Below, in pieces: positions 53,874-62,285 of a stretch of DNA of 64,000 nt. The DNA lies in assembly GCA_963699525.1 (NCBI GenBank), contig CAVOUI010000009.1, forward strand, positions 62,001 through 126,000. The letters run 5' to 3'. The stretch's first letter is position 1, and every line of letters begins with the position of its first letter. The notes below the pieces were generated by a model. It was not told the DNA's origin, did no database searches, and was given only the letters and a program-made list of their open reading frames with translations. Source of the stretch: SG8-41 sp963699525 (GTDB taxonomy: Bacteria; Pseudomonadota; Gammaproteobacteria; Burkholderiales; SG8-41). The position numbers and the translations under genes are program-made.

Positions 53874-56800
53874 CTAGTAGAGCTCGCGCCAGGTCGCGCG
53901 CCTGCCGAGCGAGCCGGCGGAGCCCGGCAACACGCCGCCGGTCTGCTTCTGCCCCGTGATGTCGATGCCGGTGTACTTGAGCTGTCCGCTCGGCAACCGG
54001 TAGACCACGAAGCCGGCGGCCAGCGCGGACCCAAGCTTGATACCGACCACTTGCCCCGGCGCGGAGGCGAGGTACGAGCCGGACCGGTAGTCGAACTGGT
54101 AGAAGAAGCTGTTACCGCCGCTCGAGCAGGCCTCGTTGTTCGGCTCGTTCGCATCCACCAGCAGCACGCCCCGCACCAGCTGCATGTCGATGTTTACGCG
54201 CTCACCCGGCGAATTGTTGGCGGGGTTGAGGTCCACCCACCAGCCGTTCCGCGAGGTCCAGTCGACCGTGTTGTTGGTGATCGTGCGGTTGGTGGCGTCG
54301 ATCAGGCTCATGACCTGCTGCACCAGCCCCGCCGGCGGCTCGCGAAGGCTACCCAAGTCGGTGGCGGTGTCCTTGATCCCGTAAATCGACTGCTGGTAGG
54401 CGATATTGGCGGGTGGCACCAGCGTTGCCGGATCCGGGATGTCGGTCGCACCCAGGAAGCGGCCGGTCGCGACATAGATCACGTTGAAGCCCGCGTCAAA
54501 GCGCGTGATCTCGGGCCGGGTCGTAATGGACTGAGGCTTGCCGGCCGCGTCCAATGTCTGGCCTATCCGCTGCGGCGTGGGTGGGACGGTGGACATGTCG
54601 AAGCGCCACACGTTGCCGAGAAGGTCCCCGCCGTAGACAATCGTCGTGGTGTTGTTCACCGCGAAGTTGGTGGCGAATCCGGAGATCTTGGCGAGCCCGC
54701 TTGGGGTGACGGTATCGCCCGCGCCGGTGTCAACCTTTTCGAGAATCGCTCCGGTTTCGGCGTCCAGCACGAAGAGGTAACCCTTTCCGTCGCCGGGGCT
54801 GACGTTGTTGTATCCCGAGGTGACGATCACGACCCACTTGCCGTCGGACGGCCGCTTGGTGATGATCGGCTGGCCAAAGCTGTACCCCAGGTTGTCGTCC
54901 GTGGCGGTGCATCCCAGCGTCCCGCCCGGGTCCGCGCAGACCTCCCACAGCCCCTTCGGGGCGCTGGTGTCGGTGACGTCGAGCGCGTAGTAGCCGCGCC
55001 CGCCCGCGTTCAGCCCGCCGACCAGTATCGTCTTCCAGGCGCCGCCGAAGAAGACATCCATCGTAACGGGCGAGCCATCCACGTAGAAGCGATGGTTCAC
55101 GTCGTAATTGGTCGCCGCGAGCTTGTAGAGCTCGGGCTGCAACATGCGCGGCACGTAGGCCCACAGCTCGCTGCCGCCGCCGGACTGCATCCTCGCCGCC
55201 GTTGATGGCGTGCAACATGCCGTCGTTGGCCGCGATGAAGAGCACCGGAGTACGGGTCGAGGCCGGCCCCGCCTTGAAGGAGTTGTAGTCGGGGGTCACC
55301 GCATCGCCGTAGAGCAGCTTGGGTTTGCCGAGGAACTCCGGCTTGGCGTTGACGGTGTCGCCCAGCGTGTGCTCGCGGAAGCGGTAGTAGTTGGTCTCAT
55401 GCTGGTTCTGCCCGCGCAGGTAGTTGACCAGGTTGGTCCCGCTGTTGGCGATGGCCAGGTCCGCCACGGACATCGCGCCGCATTGCGGCCAGACCGTTGG
55501 GTCGGTCGTGCAATGGTTGTCAAAGAAAGCCTGCTCCGTGCCCGTCAGGTTGGCGTACTTGAAGGGCTTGACCTTGGTTCCGCCGGAAGCGTCGAACGTG
55601 TAGATCGTCCGGTCGTCGGACGCCGCCAGGGTCCGCGGATCGAGCTTGGCGCCGACGGACCACGCGATGCCCGGGATAATGGATCCGGTGACGACGTCGA
55701 TCTTCTCCGCGATCACTTCCCCGTCCCATTTCACGGTGCGGTAGGTCGAGCTGTAGATGAAATTGTCGGTCGGCGTCACGTTCGGGGTGCTGGTGGCCGA
55801 GGACGCCGCGGCGCCGGTCGTGGTCTTGATCGCCTGGAGTGCCTCGGTGAGCCCGCTTTGCAGCGTGTTCGGGTTCTTCGCGCTGAAGTAGGTGCCGCGC
55901 CCGTTCACCGCCGCGTGCCACAGGTCGTCGAGGGCCGACGGCGAATCCGCTACCGGTTGCGGCCAGTTGCAAATGGAGGCGCTGCCGCCCGGTGAGAACG
56001 AGCAGCCGGTGACGCCGTCCTTGATCTTCTTGAAATCCCCGCTGTTGGCAGTCTTGTAGTCGCTCTGGTAATTCATGAGGCCGTCGAGCCCCAATCCGAG
56101 GGTGAAGGTCACCATATGCTGGTGCGACGCTTCGTCGACGCCCACCTGCGTCGGCACGTTGTCGGTCGCCTTCGGGTCCGTCAGGCACTTGCCGCTCGCC
56201 GGCGTCCCCCCGGGACAGGGCCGCAAGTCATTCTTGTAGTAGTACATGGCCGCGTCGGCGAGCGTGTTGGCGAACCCACCCGTGGCCGTGGTGGAGGACG
56301 TCGTGATCGGAAGCACGGTGGGGTTCGGGCTGACGGTGAAATCTGCCGAGGTGACCGTGTGGCCGGTCGTAGTCGTCGCCGTGCCGCCGGTCGGCGTGAT
56401 CACGGGGGCCGTTGCCGTCAGTGCGTTGTTCGTGCAGCTGCCGCCAGTGATGGGGGTCGTGCTCCAGGTTGTGCCGTTGATACTCCAATGATAGGTGTTG
56501 CTGCCGCCGACTATGGTCGTTTGCGGCGCGCCGCCGTCGTAGGTGGTGACGTTTTGGGTCGCTCCCGACTTCGTCTGCCGGATGTACACCCTCCTGCTGC
56601 TATTGCAGACGCAGCTCTGGGTGCCGCCGTAGGTGAAGGTGGTTGAGCCGCTGCCGGTGCAGACCCTGCGTTCGACCACCGTAACCGGCGTTGCTTGGTT
56701 CACCTGCGTTGCATCGCAGGCAGAACTCCCGGTTGCTGTAATGACGATGTCCTGGAAGGAGGGAACTGTGCTCGTGGAAGGCGCGCCCGCCACACCGTCA

Positions 56801-58539
56801 ACAGTCACCGTGGTCGTGACAACGTCGAGCGTGCGCTGCTTGACGCGCTTCAAGTTGGCCGGGCACCCGCAATTCGTGTCCGGAGCGCCGGAGAAATTAG
56901 CGCTGCCGGCGGCGTTGGCCATGCACACGACCTGTTCGAGAGTGCGCGTTGTGGAGGTGTCGGTCTGCGCCGTCCCGGCCCCATCGAGCGTTCCGGACGG
57001 CCGGTTGACGAACGGTCCGGGCACGTCGTCCTGGTTGTCCATGTTGCTCGTACCGTCGAGCTTGAGCCCGCCCGAGCTGTTCCAGTAGCCGTCGGTCGTG
57101 AGCAGCGCGAAGTTCTGCTGGCAGCTGAACTGGACCGGATCATCCAGCATGAAGTCGTTGATGCCGTCGGTCTTGCCGGCGTAGTGGCGCCCGACGCGGG
57201 AGATCGCACGCCGCAGCGGCGTATTGGGACCCGGCGTCATGCTGTAGAACGTCGTGTACCAGTCGGCCTTGTGGGTGACGTCGAACTTGTCGATCTTGAG
57301 GTAGCGCGTGGCATCGGACGCGTTGATGGTGGTGAAGCCAATGCGGTAGCGGTCGTCCATCGAGGAGAACACGCGGCCCGCAGCGCTCTTCATCATCTGA
57401 ATGCGGGTGTGGTAGTAGGCGAGCCAGTTCGCGAAGTTGGTCATCTCCTCCGTGTAGGTGCAGACCGGTTGCGCCGCGCAATCGCTGCGATTGGGCCGCC
57501 CGGCATAGGTAGCGACCGTCGGTACGATATCCGTTCGCACAAAGGTGCCGTAGCGCACGTTTTGGTGGGCGCCGTCGAGCTTGGCTTGGCAAGATGCCGG
57601 TGATCCGCCTGTCACCGCCGCCGTCTGGTTCGCAAGGGCGCTGGTGGTGCAGTAGCGCACGGGCGCCGGGATGGTGAAACTGCCGGTCGGAGTGGAAGAC
57701 TGCGTGCAGGTGGTCAGGTCGACGTCGCTGCAGTGCTCCCGCGGCAGAATCGTGAAGTAGTGCGGGGCGCCGAAGCGCATCCTGACATATCTGTATGTTC
57801 CCGGGTTATTACTACAGTCAGACTCGGGCCAACCATACGTGCCGTTATTAGGTTGGGAGACGCAGCTGTAACGAAACGACGTCAGCAGCGTCACGGCGTC
57901 GTTGGCATAGCCGTTGCGCCGGCAATTGCTGACAAAGGTGGCGATCGCGGCGTTCGGATCGTCGTTCGAGTTATCGCAAAACACCGGCTCGGGCCACTGG
58001 GTGGTCAGGTCAACCGTGTTGGTGCTGACGTAGGGATTGACCTTCACCGCCGTCCACGGCGAGCCGAAACTGGGCAGGTCGGCGCCGGCGCCGTCCTTGC
58101 CCGGCGCGTAGGTGATCTGCGGGTTGTAGTAAATGGTGTTGAATTCGGCGGCGTACACCGGAGGGCCCGCCGGCCATTCCTGCATGGGGATGTTCCGGAC
58201 GTCGTCCCTGAAGCTACTGTCGGCGGCCTGGGGAAGAAGATTCGTGTTGTTCGAATCCACCATGCAGTTGGTCCGGTTGGTGCTACCGCCGCTATTGGTA
58301 CGGTGGGCTTTGCAGGTATTGTCGGCATCGACGTTGTCGGGCATCCAGTAGCGGCCCATGCTGCCTGAGTCGTCCAGGATGAACATGAGGTTCGGCAGCA
58401 CCGCGGTGCTCGAAGCCGTGCCGAGAGGGACCGGCGAAAGGTCGGTCTGCGCTGCGCGGGCGGGCACGGACGGCGCGCCAATCGCAGTGGCCACGGCCAG
58501 CGCCGCGAACAGGGAACGTGCAGAGAAGTTAGGTTTCAT
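53874..58539 (-). CDS. pilY1: Type IV pilus tip adhesin PilY1, frameshifted
   Basis: PilY1/PilC1 is the calcium-dependent tip protein that promotes pilus extension and adhesion. The roughly 1,555-residue product has a signal peptide ending near ARAAQ, a von Willebrand A-like domain whose MIDAS motif ILDDSGSMG (residues 54-62) is clear, a Thr- and Cys-rich insert (about 565-765), and the C-terminal beta-propeller (FIAANDGMLHAINGG, ALDVTDTSAPKGLWE, GNVWRFDM). One extra base near 55194 breaks the frame; removing it gives NGGEMQSGGGSELWAYVPR. The ATG at 58539 has GGAGAG seven bases upstream. Last gene of the minor-pilin operon. Confidence 0.92.
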
Positions 58540-58570
58540 AACCATGCTCTCCATCAAAATTCAGCGTGTT

Positions 58571-59194
58571 TCACAGCGCGACCGCCACCATGGCCTGGAT
58601 GTAGCTCATGGTGCTGCGCGGCCCCTGCGTGCGCACTGTGATGCGGTAATAAACCCTGGGGTCCTGCAGGTATCCGGGCGCGCCGATCGTGAAGCTTTCG
58701 CCTTGAGACGGGGGTGGAGGCGTGCCGGTGCCCGTCGGGTTGTCGAGCGCGCACTGGTTCGATACGGCGGTCGCAGCGCAGACTCCGTTGTACGTCGTGT
58801 TGGCGCAGTTGCACATGCGGTGGATCTGGTACGAGATCGTGTTGCCCGCTGCATCGGTCCCGACCGTCACCGAATTGACCCACGAGGCGGCATTGGTCCA
58901 TACGGGGGTGGAGTAGCCCGAGTTGTACCCCTGGGCAGCGTTGTCTAACGACAGCGTGGGCCGGTTGGCGAGAAGCCATTGGTAGCCCTGCTCGATCCCG
59001 TTGTCGGCGGACTGCACCGTCCCCTGCTTGAATGCGAGGTTGCCCGCGATCAGCGTGGCGGTGTCCACCGAGCGCATGATCGCGATGCCGGCGAGCGTCA
59101 TCGCGACCAGCACGATCAACGCGATGAAGAGCACCGCGCCACGCGCCCGGGACCGCAGGGAGGCGAGCATTCTGATTCGGATTGCGGGTGACAT
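58571..59194 (-). CDS. pilX: Type IV pilus minor pilin assembly protein PilX
   Basis: A 207-residue PilX-like protein with one N-terminal membrane segment (RGAVLFIALIVLVAMTLAGI) as in prepilin-like proteins, and a periplasmic C-terminus with TATLIAGNLAFKQ and Cys-containing MCNCANTTYNG. PilX joins the minor-pilin tip complex with PilV, PilW and PilY1. Its ATG directly follows the pilW stop (TAGATG), and pilY1 starts 31 bases after its end. Confidence 0.88.
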   Translation of the reverse strand: MSPAIRIRMLASLRSRARGAVLFIALIVLVAMTLAGIAIMRSVDTATLIAGNLAFKQGTVQSADNGIEQGYQWLLANRPTLSLDNAAQGYNSGYSTPVWTNAASWVNSVTVGTDAAGNTISYQIHRMCNCANTTYNGVCAATAVSNQCALDNPTGTGTPPPPSQGESFTIGAPGYLQDPRVYYRITVRTQGPRSTMSYIQAMVAVAL

Positions 59195-60316
59195 CTAGTA
59201 AGGCCTCCAGAGCATGTTGCGCAGCGGGATCACGGTCTGGAACACCTTGTAGCGGTAGTGACGCTCGTCGGAGGTCAGCGTCCAGACCGGTCCGAAAGTG
59301 GTCGGTGGATTCACGGAGTCATCCCACAGGCGAATGGTGGTGGGGCTCACTGGGTCCTTCTCGTAGAGGCTGGAACGTGCGACCACTGCAACGCGTATGG
59401 CAAGAACCTGGTTCCAGTCGGCGGGCGCGCCCTCTTCGTAGACGTCCACCACACCGTCCGCGTTGAGGTCCTTCCCGTACTGCGCCTGGAGCTGGACGAT
59501 GTTGTCGAAGTTCGGTACGCCCGCGCCCGTTCCGAACGCCTGAGAGAGCAGCTGCCCATTCTGGACAGTGAAGGTTTTGATGGTGGGCGCGGGCCCGAGG
59601 TTGTACACCTTGCCGTTGGTCGTGTACGCCGTCCCCAGCCCGGCCGGATTGTTGTAGCGCGTGTTCAGCGTGGCGCCCGTTGAGGGACTCACGTAGGTTC
59701 CGGCCTGTAGATTCAACCGGGTGTTGTCTCCCGTCGCGGGCGGGGTCTGGTTTATCTGTGCCAGCGTGCACGGCTTTCCCGGTTCCGCGATGACGACGTG
59801 ATCGCCCGGCTGGAACCCGTAGAGCGCGTTGACGGTCTTGATGAAATCGTCGGCTGGTGACAGACTGCCGACCAGGATGGCGAGCGGGGCGCCCAGCGCG
59901 TCTTCGTTTCCATAGGCCACCGTAAGCGTGTCGGGGGAGCCCGCGACACCCGTCGAACTGCCCGCACCCTGCGTGATGAGCGCCGGCACGAATGGGGCCG
60001 GAGTCAGCGCGGCGCCGACCTGCTGGTCCCATCCCTGCAGGGTGCAGCCCACGAGGTCGGGCGTGTTGAAGCCATAGCCCGCTTGGCGCAGGTCGCGCTC
60101 GATCGTGTACAGGGAAAGCGTGCCGCTGGTCTGGGCCTCGCCGCCGGATGTCGTCGTGCGCTTCTGTCCCTCGAATACCGCGAAGACCTGGAAGATGGCA
60201 AGGCTCGCGATGATGCCGATTGCCGCCGCCACCAGGAGTTCGACCAGACTCAAACCGCGGAACGTGCCGCGCCGCTGGACCGTCATGTCATGAATTGGGC
60301 GCATGGGGTCAGCCAT
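59195..60316 (-). CDS. pilW: Type IV pilus minor pilin PilW
   Basis: A 373-residue minor pilin. The prepilin cleavage site and helix read RGLSLVELLVAAAIGI (near 20-35), with Gly before the mature Leu and the conserved Glu5. The large C-terminal domain is typical of PilW (YTIERDLRQAGYGFNTP). ATG 60316 overlaps the pilV stop by eight bases; an ATG four codons later is also possible. The overlap and the abutting pilX show tight coupling. Confidence 0.9.
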   Translation of the reverse strand: MADPMRPIHDMTVQRRGTFRGLSLVELLVAAAIGIIASLAIFQVFAVFEGQKRTTTSGGEAQTSGTLSLYTIERDLRQAGYGFNTPDLVGCTLQGWDQQVGAALTPAPFVPALITQGAGSSTGVAGSPDTLTVAYGNEDALGAPLAILVGSLSPADDFIKTVNALYGFQPGDHVVIAEPGKPCTLAQINQTPPATGDNTRLNLQAGTYVSPSTGATLNTRYNNPAGLGTAYTTNGKVYNLGPAPTIKTFTVQNGQLLSQAFGTGAGVPNFDNIVQLQAQYGKDLNADGVVDVYEEGAPADWNQVLAIRVAVVARSSLYEKDPVSPTTIRLWDDSVNPPTTFGPVWTLTSDERHYRYKVFQTVIPLRNMLWRPY

Positions 60317-60746
60317 TGATGTAGGCCATGGTGATGTGACGGTGCACGTCCGAGCCGCCGGGCAGCTGCCAGCGCACGGTCACCGTCACCGTGGTGCCCG
60401 CCACCGTGATGATCGGGAGGTTCGCGGCGGCCGTGACGCCCGGGAGCGCGTTCTGGATGCTCGCCACCCAGTCGTTGATCGCCGCGGGCGGCGCACCGGC
60501 GCCTGCGTAGGCGTAATTAACGAGGTTGGCGCGGTTGACCCACATCTGGCCGATGATCTCGTCGGCGAAGAACGACGCGTCGCTGCGGTACTTGGCGTCT
60601 GACATGTGCTTGATCGCGAGCGCCTGCATGCCGACGAGCGCGAGTATCCCGACCGAGAAAATGAGGATGCCGATCAGCGCCTCGAGCAGCGTGGCGCCCC
60701 GTTGCCGGCCACCTGCGCTCTGCTGGATGGGCAAGCTGGTTTCCAT
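60309..60746 (-). CDS. pilV: Type IV pilus minor pilin PilV
   Basis: A 145-residue minor pilin with prepilin motif RGATLLEALIGILIFSVGIL near 16-35 (Glu5 conserved) and the PilV-type segment GMQALAIKHMSDAKYRSDASF. GGGGGAA precedes the ATG. It follows the fimT/gspH-like gene by 12 bases and overlaps pilW. Confidence 0.9.
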   Translation of the reverse strand: METSLPIQQSAGGRQRGATLLEALIGILIFSVGILALVGMQALAIKHMSDAKYRSDASFFADEIIGQMWVNRANLVNYAYAGAGAPPAAINDWVASIQNALPGVTAAANLPIITVAGTTVTVTVRWQLPGGSDVHRHITMAYING

Positions 60747-60758
60747 TCGTTCCCCCGG

Positions 60759-61295
60759 CTACAGGCAGCCCGCGGGCACGGCGGCACCGCACGAGCGCGT
60801 GTCGGTTACGGCGACCTGCGGATCGCACATGCGGACGTTGCCTCCCGCTCGCACCAGGATGCACAGCTCGCGGCTGTCCGCCGCGGAAATCGCGGGCGAG
60901 TCGATCTTGATTTCGGTAACGGTCGCCGTGCCGTCGGCGTTGGTTGCGACGTTGCCGAAACTGCTGAAAGTGATGGTCCTCGCCCCGCCCGGCGTGATCG
61001 TGACGAGCGCGGCGGCCGAACCCTCGCCGGCGAGCCGGGACTGGATCACCTCGCCGGTGCCGGCCACGCGCGCGGTCCAGCCCGAGGACACATCCATCCG
61101 CATTTCGACATTGACGTTGCGGCGTATCGCCTCGGTGCGCGCGAGCTGCATGCCGTTGAGAATCGCTTCCCCGGCGGTGCGGATCTGGGTGTTCTGCATC
61201 CACACGGCGAAATTCGGCAGCGCCACGTAGAGCAGAACCGCCAGGACGACCAGCGTGATCAGGAGCTCGATCAACGTGAAGCCGGCGGTTTTCAT
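60759..61295 (-). CDS. fimT: GspH/FimT family pseudopilin
   Basis: A 178-residue FimT/FimU/GspH-like minor pilin. The prepilin signal reads KTAGFTLIELLITLVVLAVL at residues 2-21, and the C-terminal GspH domain shows MQLARTEAIRRNV and ITFSSFGNV, with a Cys pair near the C-terminus (ELCILV and DTRSCG). It starts at ATG 61295, five bases after the pilE stop, and precedes pilV. Confidence 0.88.
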   Translation of the reverse strand: MKTAGFTLIELLITLVVLAVLLYVALPNFAVWMQNTQIRTAGEAILNGMQLARTEAIRRNVNVEMRMDVSSGWTARVAGTGEVIQSRLAGEGSAAALVTITPGGARTITFSSFGNVATNADGTATVTEIKIDSPAISAADSRELCILVRAGGNVRMCDPQVAVTDTRSCGAAVPAGCL

Positions 61296-61300
61296 GGCGT

Positions 61301-61741
61301 CTAGCACGTCCCGTCCTTGCGGCGCACCCAGCAGGCCGCGTTGGGGGCGCCGTTCCAGCTGGCGCCGAGCGTCGTCGTCGCGCGGACGTTCAGCTCGTTC
61401 AGTGTATAGACGAAATTCGTCAGGCCCTGATTCGCGATGCCGGTTGCCGTGACCGTGTAGGTCTGCGATGGCGCCAGGCCCGGCACACAGCCGAAGGTGA
61501 AGTACTTCGAGTTCGGGGCTGCCGCGCCGCACCCGTTGAGCCCGCCGCCGTCGTAGCGGCGGTTATCCTGGTAGAACTGCTCCATGCGCACGCGGAAATC
61601 CGCGAGGCCGGTAAAGGCCTCCGTGATCTTGCCGCGCAGGACGTAGTCGTTGTACTGCGGCAGCGCGATCGCCGCCAGAATGGCGATGATCGCGACCGCG
61701 ATCATCAGCTCGATGATGGTAAAACCGCGTTGGTGCTTCAT
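61301..61741 (-). CDS. pilE: Type IV pilin PilE-like protein
   Basis: A 146-residue type IVa pilin-like protein. The prepilin motif RGFTIIELMIAVAIIAILAA begins at residue 5, cleaved after Gly6, and IALPQYNDYVLRGKITEAF follows. A C-terminal Cys pair (NAACWVRR and DGTC) is likely a disulfide. AAAGGAG precedes the ATG. It heads the operon and could be the minor pilin PilE of the Pseudomonas type or a major pilin; the neighbourhood favours the minor one. Confidence 0.9.
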   Translation of the reverse strand: MKHQRGFTIIELMIAVAIIAILAAIALPQYNDYVLRGKITEAFTGLADFRVRMEQFYQDNRRYDGGGLNGCGAAAPNSKYFTFGCVPGLAPSQTYTVTATGIANQGLTNFVYTLNELNVRATTTLGASWNGAPNAACWVRRKDGTC

Positions 61742-62285
61742 GTCGGCTCCTTTCAGCGGGGGAAACGATAGAGCGTCGAGCCGTCGTTCGCCAGAGTCAA
61801 CCGATGGGAGGACACCAGCGGGCCATGGACGGCCGCGGCCTGCGGCACTTTCGCACGGAGTTCCGCGCAGTCGCGCAATACATCACGGAGCATCGGAGCG
61901 ATGGACTGCGCGCGAACACGGAGTCAGTGTGCGCCCCGAAGTGGTGACATGACTGGAGGCTGTATCAAGAATTCCGGGGCGAAGTCACAGGAGAACACGA
62001 TGCACAGATTTCAGGCCGCCGAACTCCTGCGCAATAAGTCACGACGCGGGAATCGCGCCAGCAAATAAGTCTTGAGTCAATCGTTGCACCCATGTCCAAC
62101 GTGAATTGTTCATCCCCGCTGCGACCGGCTCTGGTCTATAAGACTACACATCGGTTGCACATAAGTAGAAATACCAAGCGTTGGGTAGTCAGCCAGCAAC
62201 AGGGGCGAGGCAGTTTCGTGTGAGACGGATCATGACGAAACTGCATGTAGGTAGTTAGACCTGTTGACTTAGCCGGGGAAGAACT
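61742..62285. other. Divergent intergenic region, 544 bases
   Basis: Separates pilE from the RTX gene. The part next to the RTX gene (about 62030-62220) is more AT-rich and probably carries its promoter, but no canonical -35/-10 pair was certain, and no sigma-54 motif (TGGC-N8-TGC) was found facing pilE. One short ORF with a ribosome site is listed separately. Nothing else recognised. Confidence 0.6.
62000..62068 (+). CDS. Possible 22-residue leader ORF
   Basis: CAGGAGAA lies a few bases before an ATG at 62000, which opens a 22-codon frame, very basic in its second half (RNKSRRGNRASK), ending at TAA 62066-62068. It sits about 217 bases upstream of the RTX gene. It may be a real small peptide or leader, or chance. 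Confidence 0.2.
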   Translation: MHRFQAAELLRNKSRRGNRASK

